Of a stretch of 64,000 nt of DNA, positions 44,373 to 53,908 are shown one piece after another. Every line of letters begins with the position of its first letter. The first letter of the stretch is position 1. Below the pieces are notes generated by a model. It did not search any database and was not told where the DNA came from. It saw only the letters and a list, made by a program, of their open reading frames with translations. The DNA is from Candidatus Poribacteria bacterium (GTDB lineage Bacteria; Poribacteria; WGA-4E; WGA-3G): positions 180,344 to 244,343 of the forward strand of contig JAPPIG010000042.1 in assembly GCA_028820635.1 (NCBI GenBank). Direction: 5' to 3'. The position numbers and the translations under genes were made by a program.

Positions 44373-45404
44373 TTATTCGTTCCAAATTCCGATTTCGCGA
44401 TAGAAACGGATAGCCCCCGCGTGGAAAGGTGTGCCTACATCCTTGACTGCGTTTTTCTCATTGATGGCTTTGCCCGCTTTATGTGCCTTGACAACTTCAG
44501 CACGATGCGTATACAAGGTTTTCGTAAAATGATAAACCATGTCTTCATCTGCATTCGCAGCCGTGATAATATGCATTGAACCAACATTCATGGTATCAAA
44601 GGGTTCTGTCAGCACTTTTTCATACGCATCCACGGGGATAGTTATTGGGTTAAAGAAGGGGTACTTTTCAAAGAGTGCTTTTTTCGCTGCTTCCTCAAAC
44701 GGCACAAAAGTTATATCTTGAGTTGTGCTCACCTGCGTTATTGCAGGAGTTGGAATTGCGCCTCCCATAAAAGCAGCGGCAGCGGAACCGTCCGCCAATA
44801 AATCTGCTGCAGCACTGTATTTCGCGTTGAGTGGGGAAAAGTCCTCATACGTTACACCGTGTTCTGCTAATATTGGTTTCAGAAAATACTCAAAACCCGC
44901 ACCCGCTGGCCCCACAACGACGCGTTTTCCTTTAAAATCAGCAATTGACTGGATACCTGAAGATTTTTGCGTTACAAATATTCCGACATTCGGTGCAAGT
45001 GTCATGACTGAATGGATAGGTTGTTCGGTTTTCCACGCCCCTTCACCACGCACCGCAAAATAGGAAATCGCGGCATTGGCAATGGCAAATTCTAAAGTGG
45101 CATCTTCTCTAACGATCAATCGTATATTTTCTTGTGTACCATTAGTCCCTTCAGCGGTTACTTCCCAGTCCTTTTCGGTAATATTCCGACTTATAACATC
45201 AGCAATTGCGCCACCGACGCGGTGAAAAGCACCCCCTAATGTGCCTGTTCCGATGCTAATAAATCGGCGTTTTTCAGTATTATTCTCTACTTGACCAGAT
45301 TGATCACTTTTCTCACTTTGTTTTGATGCGTTATCGCACCCAATTCCAAAACTCAAAGCAAAGGCAAGACAAAAAATGGATAAATAAGATATGATGAACT
45401 TCAT
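44373..45404 (-). CDS. TAXI-family TRAP transporter solute-binding lipoprotein
   Basis: A 343-residue periplasmic protein with a lipoprotein signal ending FGIGC (Cys23), then a Ser/Gln-rich linker. The TAXI motif is visible as ISIGTGTLGGAFHRVGGAIA near residue 45, with WEVTAEGTNGTQENIRLI and VGPAGAGFEYFLKPIL further on. TAXI proteins bind glutamate-like or other carboxylates for a fused TRAP permease. The ATG at 45404 has AGGAGA upstream and starts the signal peptide, so it is chosen over the longer frame. No permease adjoins it; the only TRAP permease in the window is 29 kb away. Confidence 0.92.
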   Translation of the reverse strand: MKFIISYLSIFCLAFALSFGIGCDNASKQSEKSDQSGQVENNTEKRRFISIGTGTLGGAFHRVGGAIADVISRNITEKDWEVTAEGTNGTQENIRLIVREDATLEFAIANAAISYFAVRGEGAWKTEQPIHSVMTLAPNVGIFVTQKSSGIQSIADFKGKRVVVGPAGAGFEYFLKPILAEHGVTYEDFSPLNAKYSAAADLLADGSAAAAFMGGAIPTPAITQVSTTQDITFVPFEEAAKKALFEKYPFFNPITIPVDAYEKVLTEPFDTMNVGSMHIITAANADEDMVYHFTKTLYTHRAEVVKAHKAGKAINEKNAVKDVGTPFHAGAIRFYREIGIWNE

Positions 45405-45507
45405 TAATGTTCTCCTATAATGACAAAGCCTGAAGGCTTCAATCAAGATAATGGTTTTATTTCAAATTTTTAGCCTCTATAAAAACTGAATGTTAGGATA
45501 AGATTTG

Positions 45508-46800
45508 TTACACAGTAGATCCGAGCGGCACCTCAGGCGGGAAGTAACACATCTTTGACATTGCAGGAAAGATGTGCGTTACATCACGCCTGTAGACATC
45601 TCCACTTAAAATATCAACAATGCCGCCAAGATGTTCTGGATACTCTGATAAAAACCGCGCAAAACTAAATTCCTTCGTATAAAAAGCGTAGACAAGTTTC
45701 CGAAACGCTTCCATACCAGCAACAAACGTATGTCCGAAACTCCCTAATTGTGTTTCAGAAAAATCGTTCTCTCGGAACGCTTCAATAATCGCATCCGCTG
45801 CCATTTCACCAGATTTGAGTGCTAAAAACAGACCTGTTGAATAGACTGGGTCTAAAAACCCAAACGCGTCACCTATCAATACCCAATTATCTCCTGCGAT
45901 ACGACTCGCACGGTATGAGAAATCTTTTGTTGTCTGGATAGGGAAGAGTTGCTTTGCTCCTTCAAGTCGTTGTTTCAAAGGTTGGCATTTCTCCAGTTCT
46001 TCGTCAAAGATTTTCTGTGCGTTGAGTTTACCGTCAGATTCTCTACGATTTTGGAGAAGGTAGTCCAATTCACCGACTACCCCAATACTCGTACGATTGT
46101 AGGGTAGTGGAATTGACCAAAACCACGAATCTTTATCTTCGGTATGCAGAATAAGGGTAGCACCTTCATCTATTCCCGTGTCGCGATGCCCACCCTCATA
46201 GTGTGTAAAAAGGGATGCTTTCTTCAGGTTTGGTTCTATGGTGTTGAGGTCTAACTGTCTTCCAATTAGAGACCGCTGCCCAGTTGAATCTACTATAACG
46301 GTTCCCTGTATCGTTTCAAGATTATTTTTTTCTTGTGATTGACCGTTTTTTCCATTCTGTGAGACAACACCAACTGCTTTATCCCCTTCAAAAAGCACTT
46401 TGCGAACACGGACACCTCGTCTTACTTCTACGCCTCTCTCTATTGCATTATCCAAAAGCATCTGGTCAAACTCGCTACGCAGTACCTGCCATGTAACCGC
46501 ACTTTCATGTGGATTGGTATCAAAGAAATAGAATGGGTTAGTCGCCTTACCCGTGCGCGTAAAAAACTGTACACTGAACTTCTGTGGAAAATGACTCGCT
46601 CTTAGTTTTTCAAGCATGCCGAGTCGTTTGAAAGTCCAGTACGTGGCGGGAATGAGAGACTCACCAATCTTGAATGTTGGTTCAGCGTCGCGCTCAAGAA
46701 GTAGTACGCGGTAACCTTGCTGCGCTATGAGTGTAGCAGCGGTGCTTCCAGCGGGTCCGCCGCCGATAATGATGGTGTCATAGTTTTTGTGTGTGCTCAT
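45508..46800 (-). CDS. Flavin-dependent oxidoreductase of halogenase-like family
   Basis: A 430-residue FAD enzyme. The dinucleotide fold GGGPAGS is at 13-19 and the second FAD motif VLIGDAFGFLDPVYSTGLFL near residue 307. The halogenase signature W-x-W-x-I-P is complete at 226-231 (WFWSIP), and Lys44 lies in FKIGESLIP. Flavin-dependent halogenases use FADH2, oxygen and chloride or bromide to halogenate aromatic substrates. Many homologues with this motif instead reduce geranylgeranyl groups or act on unknown substrates, so halogenation is only a possibility. No flavin reductase or biosynthetic cluster is adjacent. Confidence 0.82.
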   Translation of the reverse strand: MSTHKNYDTIIIGGGPAGSTAATLIAQQGYRVLLLERDAEPTFKIGESLIPATYWTFKRLGMLEKLRASHFPQKFSVQFFTRTGKATNPFYFFDTNPHESAVTWQVLRSEFDQMLLDNAIERGVEVRRGVRVRKVLFEGDKAVGVVSQNGKNGQSQEKNNLETIQGTVIVDSTGQRSLIGRQLDLNTIEPNLKKASLFTHYEGGHRDTGIDEGATLILHTEDKDSWFWSIPLPYNRTSIGVVGELDYLLQNRRESDGKLNAQKIFDEELEKCQPLKQRLEGAKQLFPIQTTKDFSYRASRIAGDNWVLIGDAFGFLDPVYSTGLFLALKSGEMAADAIIEAFRENDFSETQLGSFGHTFVAGMEAFRKLVYAFYTKEFSFARFLSEYPEHLGGIVDILSGDVYRRDVTHIFPAMSKMCYFPPEVPLGSTV

Positions 46801-46856
46801 AGGATGCTTTTAATAGGGGGAGTTTGTCTGAAGTTTTCTCAAATAGAATTCAATTG

Positions 46857-47057
46857 TTAATCCGCTGCTTTTTCGTCTGTTGTTTTCGTGGGTTTTGGAT
46901 CCTCAGATGGCGGATCCACGAATTTGTATTCGCCAGACTTCCGGTATTCTTTTTTTAACTCCCGGTAGTATTCGCCCAGTTTGCTGGCATCGTAATCAAA
47001 CTTTGCAGAGATTTTCCTTCGAATCTTGTGAATTTCCTCAAGTTCATAGTTCGCCAT
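46857..47057 (-). CDS. Small acidic-tailed hypothetical protein
   Basis: A 66-residue protein starting MANYELEEIHKIRRKISAKF, with a helical, charged first half and a Pro/Asp/Lys-rich tail (DPPSEDPKPTKTTDEKAAD). The ATG at 47057 has GAGAGA eight bases upstream. Similar short proteins in cyanobacteria and planctomycetes resemble antitoxins, but no toxin gene follows. Function is unknown. Confidence 0.6.
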   Translation of the reverse strand: MANYELEEIHKIRRKISAKFDYDASKLGEYYRELKKEYRKSGEYKFVDPPSEDPKPTKTTDEKAAD

Positions 47058-47124
47058 TTTCGTTCTCTCTGCAAACAATTATAGCCTCTCAAGAATTGAG
47101 TTGTCAAGGAAAACGCCTGTTCAT

Positions 47125-48375
47125 CTATAAGGCGCGTTCATCAATAAACCGTTTTGATTTGAGCTCGAATCTCGGCAAAGTTCCAAGCGGGACTGTTTTT
47201 ACAATTGTGCGTAAACCTAAAGCATTTCGGATTGCTGAACTCACAGCAGTTGCAGTATCAGCAGGTTTGGGGTTTGTAGATTCTACCTGAATTTCAAGCT
47301 CATCAAGTGTCTCGGTTCGGTAAGCACGAACAGCAAACTCGCTCACATCTGGAAACTTAAGGATAATATTTTCAATCGTAGCAGGATAGACGTTTAAACC
47401 ACGAATGATAATAGCATTGTCTAACCTTCCGATAACACCACCATCAAGGACGCTGTGTTGGCTTCCGCATTCACAAGATTCAGTCTTGAGTTTGACATAA
47501 TCCCCTGTCCGATAACGAATTACGGGCATACCAATTCGACCTAAATTCGTAATGACTAATTCCCCTTCGTCAGATGGATTACCTGTCTCAGGATCAAGTA
47601 CTTCACAGATAAACTCATCTTCGTTGAGGTGGACTCCTGCTTGCGGCCCACACATCACACCCCATGCGCCGACTTCGGTTGCACCCGCATGGTCATAGGC
47701 ACGTGCCCCCCAACCGTTCTCAATACGTTGTTTTGTTGCAGATAGACTTGCTCCGGGTTCGCCTGCGTGGATTGTTACTCTAACTTTAGCATCTTTGCTG
47801 AGGTTAACTCCCTCTTGTTCTGCGACTTCAGCAAGGCGTAACGCATAAGTTGGTGTACAAATTACCACCGTCACATCATTGCTGAGGATAGCCCGTATCC
47901 GTTGTTCGGATGTCATACCGCCATTTGCAATTGTAAGTGCGCCAAGTTGCTGCGCCCCATGATACGCACTCCAGAAACCGATAAACGGACCGAACGAGAA
48001 TGCCATCATGAGTCGATCTGACGATGTCACCTCCGCAGCACTATAAATATCTCTCCAGCATTTTCCCCACCAGTCCCATGATTCCTGTGTGTCTAACCAT
48101 CGCAATGGTGCGCCTGTTGTACCTGAGGTTTGATGTATGCAGGTATATTGATCTAATGGAAAGGTGAGATTTGTGCCGTAAGGTGGATGGGACACCTGAT
48201 CTGCACTGAGTTCGTCTTTTGTTGTAAAGGGTAGTTGCTGGTAATCTGATAGTGTTTGAATGTCGTTTGGATGTGTAATTCCAGCTTCGGTGAGTTTTTG
48301 CTTATAAAAGGCGTTTGTTTTTAAAACCTGAGCGAGCATTTCGCGGAGACGGTGTAATTGTGATTTTATATCCAT
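47125..48375 (-). CDS. PaaK-like acyl-CoA (phenylacetate-CoA) ligase
   Basis: A 416-residue adenylate-forming enzyme of the phenylacetate-CoA ligase group. The P-loop is CIHQTSGTTGAPLRW near residue 84, the A5 region YDHAGATEVGAWG near 226, and the paired-Cys segment SCECGSQ with GRLDNAIIIRGLNVYP near 325-345. The C-terminal GTLPRFELKSKRFIDER closes the lid domain. It activates an aryl or acyl acid to its AMP ester and CoA thioester. It is the last gene of a four-gene operon, starting 3 bases after the radical SAM gene stop. Confidence 0.9.
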   Translation of the reverse strand: MDIKSQLHRLREMLAQVLKTNAFYKQKLTEAGITHPNDIQTLSDYQQLPFTTKDELSADQVSHPPYGTNLTFPLDQYTCIHQTSGTTGAPLRWLDTQESWDWWGKCWRDIYSAAEVTSSDRLMMAFSFGPFIGFWSAYHGAQQLGALTIANGGMTSEQRIRAILSNDVTVVICTPTYALRLAEVAEQEGVNLSKDAKVRVTIHAGEPGASLSATKQRIENGWGARAYDHAGATEVGAWGVMCGPQAGVHLNEDEFICEVLDPETGNPSDEGELVITNLGRIGMPVIRYRTGDYVKLKTESCECGSQHSVLDGGVIGRLDNAIIIRGLNVYPATIENIILKFPDVSEFAVRAYRTETLDELEIQVESTNPKPADTATAVSSAIRNALGLRTIVKTVPLGTLPRFELKSKRFIDERAL

Positions 48376-48378
48376 GTA

Positions 48379-49719
48379 TTACGTATACCGCGTATTCTGA
48401 TATTCAGGGGCATAGAAAGCCGGAAGTAAACTATCAACTTGCAGCAGTCCGCGTTGTGTCAGTTGAATCTCATCTGATTCAGCGTTAACGGACAACATAC
48501 CATCGTTTTGAAGTTTTTCATACGCATCAGCGTAAAGTGTAAGAATATCCGCGTTGAATTTGGTTTGAAAATAGGAGGGTTTTATCTTGCCAAGTTTGAG
48601 TTGCAGAATCATCTCTCGTGTCAATCGTTCTGCTTCTGTAGGATTCAGTGCGCGATAGATAGGTAGCTTATCTTCCTCAAGATTATCAAGATAGTCTCCC
48701 CATGAAGGTGCGTTTTGAAAGTGAATCCCGCTGAGATGCGAAAAAGATGCAACACCTGTACCTATCATATCACTCCCTTGCCACACTGCATCGCGGTAGA
48801 CGAACTGACAAGGCTTGTCTTTTTTGAGTACTGTGTAAGCACTGGATTGTGCGTAACCAACTCGCGCAAATTGTTCAAAAGCGTATTGATGCCATTCTCG
48901 TTTCAGTTTCCAATCAGCGACAGGCAATGCATCTCCGCCAAGAATGTCTTTGGAATAAACGGTATTGAACGGCAGTTCAAGTTGGTAAACGGTGATACTG
49001 TCAGGATCAAGTTCGACTGTTTTTCTGACTGTCTCGCGCCAACTGTCCCATGTTTCCCCAATCATACCAGAGATGAGGTCAATGTTAACTTGGTCAAATG
49101 CCAATTCTTTGATCCAAGGGTCGATCCGATATACTTCTTTTGAGAGATGCGCTCTGCCGTTTTCAGCAAGTATTTCATCATTCAAATTCTCAACACCGAG
49201 ACTCAATCGGGTTACACCAATAGCCTTGATCGCTTCCAATTTCTTTCGTGTCAGGGTACCGGGTTCACACTCAAAAGCGACCTCTTCAGCAGCATCCCAT
49301 GGCAACACATTTTTCACTCTGTCTACCAAAGTTGTCAGATGATTGACACTAATATAGGAGGGTGTGCCACCACCAAAATAAACAAAATGCAAAGGTCGCC
49401 CTGTAATTGCAGGTTGCTTGCTGTATAGTTCAACCTCTTTTGCCAAAGCGTTTAGGTAAGTGTCAATTTCTGAACTGTTTTTATCGGTATATACCCGAAA
49501 GTAGCAGAATTTGCATCGTTTGCGACAAAAGGGAATGTGCAAGTAAAGTCCAAGCGTGGCATCTGGACGCGGTTCTTCACTCAGCGCGCGATGCACTTCG
49601 GGAACTGCTGAATCGTTCCAAGTAGAATATGGAGGATAGTTTGAGACAAAAACGCTGCCGACTGTTGTCTTTTTTGATTCTATTCCTGCTGTTGCAGGTT
49701 CCGGTTTAGTTGTAGACAT
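48379..49719 (-). CDS. HemN/HemW-like radical SAM enzyme
   Basis: A 446-residue radical SAM protein. The 4Fe-4S cluster motif Cys-x3-Cys-x2-Cys is LHIPFCRKRCKFCYFRVY (Cys65, Cys69, Cys72). FVYFGGGTPSYIS follows near residue 110, with RLSLGVENLNDEIL and the HemN-like C-terminal region after it. Relatives are coproporphyrinogen dehydrogenase and the haem chaperone HemW. An N-terminal extension of about 55 residues is atypical. The start overlaps the stop of the beta-propeller gene by one base (TAATG). The operon context is not haem synthesis, so a different radical reaction is plausible. Confidence 0.88.
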   Translation of the reverse strand: MSTTKPEPATAGIESKKTTVGSVFVSNYPPYSTWNDSAVPEVHRALSEEPRPDATLGLYLHIPFCRKRCKFCYFRVYTDKNSSEIDTYLNALAKEVELYSKQPAITGRPLHFVYFGGGTPSYISVNHLTTLVDRVKNVLPWDAAEEVAFECEPGTLTRKKLEAIKAIGVTRLSLGVENLNDEILAENGRAHLSKEVYRIDPWIKELAFDQVNIDLISGMIGETWDSWRETVRKTVELDPDSITVYQLELPFNTVYSKDILGGDALPVADWKLKREWHQYAFEQFARVGYAQSSAYTVLKKDKPCQFVYRDAVWQGSDMIGTGVASFSHLSGIHFQNAPSWGDYLDNLEEDKLPIYRALNPTEAERLTREMILQLKLGKIKPSYFQTKFNADILTLYADAYEKLQNDGMLSVNAESDEIQLTQRGLLQVDSLLPAFYAPEYQNTRYT

Positions 49720-50888
49720 TATTTCTTTTCTCCAAAGCAGTAGAGGACCCCATCCTCTGTTCCTATGTATATTTTCCCATCAGAAACGCTGGGTGATGCA
49801 ACGATAGATGAACCTGTTTCATATTTCCACACCTGTTCCCCGTTGGTAATATCAAGCGCAATAAATACGCCACGAGTTGTACCAAAAAACACGCGTTTTC
49901 CAACGATGACCGGAGAAGATTCAATACGGGATTTTGCGGCAAAATTCCATTGCGGTTCACCTTTTTCTGGTGAGAGCGCATGCACCATCTTGTCGCGCCC
50001 CCCAATAATTATACGGTCTTTTGTTACGGCGGCAGAAGCAAAAAACGGAAGTTTACGTACCGGATGTTCATACCGCCACTTAATTTCACCAGATGTGAGG
50101 TCAACACCTAACACTTCGTTACCATACGTTCCGCAATAAGCGCGAACTTTGGACGTAGTTTGTGCTTCTGTGTTAACGTCTAAAATCGCTGGACTCGCAC
50201 CAACATACGCACCAAGGTTAACCTGTTGTGTCTGATTCCCATCGTTAATATTAATAATTCGTAAAAAACTATCGCACCCTGTGACAATAACGAAATCTCC
50301 GAAAATTGCGGGTGTGCCGTGAACATATCCTTCAGTTTCAAATTTCCATACTAATTCACCATTTTTTATGTTAAGACAGTAGAGAAATCCATCATACGAG
50401 CCAAATAGCACATTGTCGCCAGCGAAATTTGCTGATGATATGATTTCGCCCTCTGTAGTAAACTCCCATTTCTTTTTTCGAGTGTCAATATCCACAGCAT
50501 GAAAAATACCATCTTCATCACCAAAATATATAACGCTCTTGTGAATAGATGGTGATGATTTAATTGGTGCAGTTGCCTCATACTTCCATTTGCTTTTTCC
50601 GGTTTGTGCGTTAATGGCATAAAGAAAACCATCTAACGCTCCGATATACAGGGTGCCATCAACAATTGCAGCAGTGGACTCAATCATATCTCCTGCTTTA
50701 AAAGCCCAGATTAACTCAAGTTTGTCGGGGAGTTGTGAATCGGCTACACCTGTGAGTTGCGGATTCCCACGAAAGCTTTCCCAATCACCAAAAGCGGAGT
50801 GCATTCCGAGAATCAATAAAAAAGTTAATACGTTAGCAATAAGACTCCAATATGGTCGTGTCTTTAACTGCTCAAAAAATGTGTTCAT
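49719..50888 (-). CDS. Exported PQQ-type beta-propeller protein
   Basis: A 389-residue protein with an N-terminal hydrophobic segment (about 15-35), then beta-propeller blades with recurring tryptophans: SKWKYEATAPIKSSPSI, KKWEFTTEGEIISSANF, LVWKFETEGYVHGTPAI, IKWRYEHPVRKLP and QVWKYETGSSIVASPSV. Each blade has the (A/G)xDxxTG-like turn of the PQQ-binding family. Most such proteins do not bind PQQ and act as scaffolds or assembly factors in the periplasm. It overlaps the alcohol dehydrogenase stop by 17 bases and the radical SAM start by one. Confidence 0.9.
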   Translation of the reverse strand: MNTFFEQLKTRPYWSLIANVLTFLLILGMHSAFGDWESFRGNPQLTGVADSQLPDKLELIWAFKAGDMIESTAAIVDGTLYIGALDGFLYAINAQTGKSKWKYEATAPIKSSPSIHKSVIYFGDEDGIFHAVDIDTRKKKWEFTTEGEIISSANFAGDNVLFGSYDGFLYCLNIKNGELVWKFETEGYVHGTPAIFGDFVIVTGCDSFLRIININDGNQTQQVNLGAYVGASPAILDVNTEAQTTSKVRAYCGTYGNEVLGVDLTSGEIKWRYEHPVRKLPFFASAAVTKDRIIIGGRDKMVHALSPEKGEPQWNFAAKSRIESSPVIVGKRVFFGTTRGVFIALDITNGEQVWKYETGSSIVASPSVSDGKIYIGTEDGVLYCFGEKK

Positions 50889-51993
50889 ATAGTCTCACAA
50901 AATCATGTATCGCCAAAGAACGTGGGTTAAACTGGGCAGTCCATTGTGCTGCGGCTTCCTTTGCCAATGTAGCGATGTCTGTTGATCTTATATTACATTG
51001 GACAGAACTATCTTGTAATGAGTTCGGCAAATCGCCTTTCTGCATTAACATTTCAATTCTATCTGCCAAATTTCCGTCCGAGTAAAGCTCACGATACGAT
51101 TCGTCTGCGATTGTTTTGTTAAATCGAATTACATGTGGTAACATCAGGGCAACAGCAACACCGTGTGTTATGCCGAATCTGGCTGTCAATGGATTTGCAC
51201 ATGCGTGTGCCGCGCCTAACATTGAGTTTTCAATCGCAACGCCAGCAAGATAAGCACCGAATAACATCTTTCCGCGTGCTTTACTGTTTTTCGCATCAAG
51301 TGCCAATTCGAAATTAGCATCTAAAAGTTGCCATGCGTGTAGAGAGAACATCTGCGACATTGGGTTGCGTCTGGTTGAAACGAAACTTTCAATTGCATGG
51401 GCAATTGCGTCTATTCCTGTGATAGCGGCTACAGATTTCGGTAAGGTTTCTGTTACCGTCGGGTCTAAAATTACTGTTTTAAATTGCGCTTTTTTATCAC
51501 CACACGCCATTTTGATATGTGTGTCTTCCTGTGCAATTAGGGCAAAAGATTGTGCCTCACTTCCTGTGCCTATTGTTGTCGGAATACCGATTGAAGGGAA
51601 CATCGGTTGCGATGCTTTGTTCGTTCCCCAGTAATCCTCCATTTTCCCACCGTTGGTTAGTAGAAAATTTGTGCTTTTTGCACAATCCATCGCACTTCCA
51701 CCACCGAGTCCAATAATCAGGTCAATCGGTGCATTGGCTTTTGCAAATTGAACCGCAGCTTCAACATGTTTCGTGGTTGGGTTAGGGTCAACATCTGTGA
51801 AAACGTAACATGGAATCTTCTCAATATTAAGTGCTGAATATGCACGTTTGAGGATACCAGCTTCCTGAATACCAGGGTCTGTTACAATTAGAACACGGCT
51901 GCCGCCAAGAGCTATTGTGGATTCAACAAGTTTCTCAATACTGTTTTCGCCAAAGATGACGCGTTGTGCCAAATCAGAATCAAAAGAAATCAT
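50872..51993 (-). CDS. Iron-containing alcohol dehydrogenase
   Basis: A 373-residue group III alcohol dehydrogenase. It has the NAD(P)-binding GGGSAMDCAKSTNFLL near residue 95, the metal-binding Asp/His set in AITGIDAIAHAIESFVS (near 190-205) and AHACANPLTARFGITHGVAV (near 260-280) with the further His in MLPHVIRFN. It interconverts alcohols and aldehydes with Fe or Zn. It is the first gene of an overlapping four-gene operon with a beta-propeller, a radical SAM enzyme and a PaaK-like ligase. There is no good ribosome site directly before the ATG. Confidence 0.92.
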   Translation of the reverse strand: MISFDSDLAQRVIFGENSIEKLVESTIALGGSRVLIVTDPGIQEAGILKRAYSALNIEKIPCYVFTDVDPNPTTKHVEAAVQFAKANAPIDLIIGLGGGSAMDCAKSTNFLLTNGGKMEDYWGTNKASQPMFPSIGIPTTIGTGSEAQSFALIAQEDTHIKMACGDKKAQFKTVILDPTVTETLPKSVAAITGIDAIAHAIESFVSTRRNPMSQMFSLHAWQLLDANFELALDAKNSKARGKMLFGAYLAGVAIENSMLGAAHACANPLTARFGITHGVAVALMLPHVIRFNKTIADESYRELYSDGNLADRIEMLMQKGDLPNSLQDSSVQCNIRSTDIATLAKEAAAQWTAQFNPRSLAIHDFVRLYEHIF

Positions 51994-52377
51994 GACAACA
52001 AGTTTTCTATTTGTTAAATTTCCAAACGGATTGAGCTTATCAATGATTCAAATTATATCAGATTTCGGTTCGTTATTCAAGGAAAGAAAGTAGGTAGGAC
52101 AGAGCCATTCAATTCTCCAATAATCGAACAGGCTACATCTGTTTCTTCTTGTAGGAGCGATCTCCGAATCGCGACAAAACACAACGATAGTCGGGAATCT
52201 AAATCAAGAAATCAACGGTATGAACGCCTGTAGGCGTTCCCCGGGTATGAATGCCATTTAGGCATTTCCCGGAGTTCCCTCCTACAATTAAAGGGAAAAC
52301 TCGACAATTGAATGACTCTGGTAGGTAGGATTATTTGACCTGAGTCACTTTATTTGTAAATATGTAATTTATTCAAG
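51994..52377. repeat. Gene-free stretch with a repeat nested in a repeat
   Basis: At 52153-52287 a hairpin-type repeat is split: the left part (GTAGGAGCGATCTCCGAATC) and the right part (GGAGTTCCCTCCTAC) flank an insert at 52201-52271. That insert is the near-identical inverted copy of the 71-bp repeat at 15583-15653. Nothing else is seen in the gap. Confidence 0.72.
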
Positions 52378-53877
52378 TCAATTACTGTTAGGATACTCAG
52401 CTAAATGTGCTTGTGGCGTGCCATTCCGATAATCGCCATCACGAGCATTCAGCATCCATTTGCTGAGTCGGGTGACAAGGTCGGGATGGTCTGAGGAAAT
52501 ATCGTTCTCTTCGCGGTAGTCGTGAGAGAGGTGGTATAGCTGAAAACTATCCGTTTTGTTGATATATCGTAGTTTCCAACCATCTGACGTTACCAACGCG
52601 GGACCAAGTCGAGAGGCGTATACAATCCACTCATGGTTCTGTTGTTGCTCAGGTTGTTCCAGAAGAGTCGGTAAGAATGACACCCCATCTTTGTTTTGCG
52701 GCAATTTCACACCGATGATGTCAGCAAGGGTTGGCATCAAATCGTAGTTTGCGAGCATGTGGTTTGATACACGATCAGGTGCTATCGTTCCAGGAAAACG
52801 GACAAGATAAGGGATACGCGTGCCGCCTTCCCAACTTGACCACTTCAAACCACCCATTCCATCGTTGCCGTTGAACACGTCGCCCCCTGTTTCCGAATAG
52901 AATTTCGTTGTAATTTCGTCAAACGGTTCACCTTCCAAATTCCTCTGTCGACCAGAAGTCCGCCCTTCTTGCCGGTAATACACTTCGTGTCCGTTATCTG
53001 AGCAAAAAACGATCATCGTGCGATCATCAATCCCGAGTTGTTGGAGTTCATCCAAAATGATCCCAACGGTCTCATCCAACTTCAGGATCATAGAGGCGTA
53101 TTCTTTTTCATACGTTGTCAATTCTGATGATTGCCTGACAGACGGATGAATGTCGGGTATGGCAATTGGTCCGTGTGGCAGCTGAGATGGATGGTAGAGG
53201 AAGAAAGGTTTATTCTTGTGTTTTCGGAGAAACTCTATGATTTTGTCGTTGAAAATGTCCTGAGAATATACCGCCTTCCCTTGACGATTCCTGCGAATCA
53301 CCATACTTTCATCCGATTCCGAATTCGGATGCTTCGCACAGTCTGCGTGGGTATTCCCCTGAATATATTTCAATTCCCCATTTTCAAAGAGAAAAGGTGG
53401 GTAAAATCCGTGACAACGCTGGTGATCATAATAACCGTAGTGATACTGCCACCCGTGACGACGGATACGTTCTGCTGTTGTGGCAAAACCCCATTCAAGT
53501 TTCCCGATCTGTCCCGTTACATAACCCGCTTCCTCCGCGATTTCAGCTAAAAAAACATCATCGGTACCCGCCTGTAATCCAGTGGAATGAATCAGCTCCG
53601 AAATTTCATCTGGCATCATTTCACCGGTGCTTATGCTTTGATAGATACCTGCTTTGGTATATGTCCATGTGCCTTGATGGCAATCGTGGATACCTGTCAA
53701 CATACTGGCACGGGAGGGGGCACAGAATGCGCAACCGTAGGCGTGATTGAACCGCATTCCTTCGTTTGCAAGACGGTCAATATTGGGTGTCTCAAAATGT
53801 TGTTGTCCATAGCAGCTTAACATGCCGCGCCCGAGGTCGTCTGCGAAAATAAGAATTACATTGGGGTTTTCGGTCAT
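52378..53877 (-). CDS. Formylglycine-dependent sulfatase
   Basis: A 499-residue sulfatase. Metal ligands lie in LIFADDLGRGMLSCYG (Asp13, Asp14). The maturation motif Cys52-Ala-Pro-Ser-Arg56 (FCAPSRASMLTG) is intact, so Cys52 should be converted to formylglycine. The second metal-binding segment is VFCSDNGHEVYYRQEG. No signal peptide is present. The ATG at 53877 gives the conserved start; an upstream codon at 53907 is less likely. Sulfatases of this kind release sulfate from glycans or lipids. It is the last gene of the minus-strand unit with the aldehyde dehydrogenase and the selenoprotein N-like gene. Confidence 0.93.
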   Translation of the reverse strand: MTENPNVILIFADDLGRGMLSCYGQQHFETPNIDRLANEGMRFNHAYGCAFCAPSRASMLTGIHDCHQGTWTYTKAGIYQSISTGEMMPDEISELIHSTGLQAGTDDVFLAEIAEEAGYVTGQIGKLEWGFATTAERIRRHGWQYHYGYYDHQRCHGFYPPFLFENGELKYIQGNTHADCAKHPNSESDESMVIRRNRQGKAVYSQDIFNDKIIEFLRKHKNKPFFLYHPSQLPHGPIAIPDIHPSVRQSSELTTYEKEYASMILKLDETVGIILDELQQLGIDDRTMIVFCSDNGHEVYYRQEGRTSGRQRNLEGEPFDEITTKFYSETGGDVFNGNDGMGGLKWSSWEGGTRIPYLVRFPGTIAPDRVSNHMLANYDLMPTLADIIGVKLPQNKDGVSFLPTLLEQPEQQQNHEWIVYASRLGPALVTSDGWKLRYINKTDSFQLYHLSHDYREENDISSDHPDLVTRLSKWMLNARDGDYRNGTPQAHLAEYPNSN

Positions 53878-53908
53878 AACTACAATACCAGTGGTTTTGA
53901 ACAGCAAG

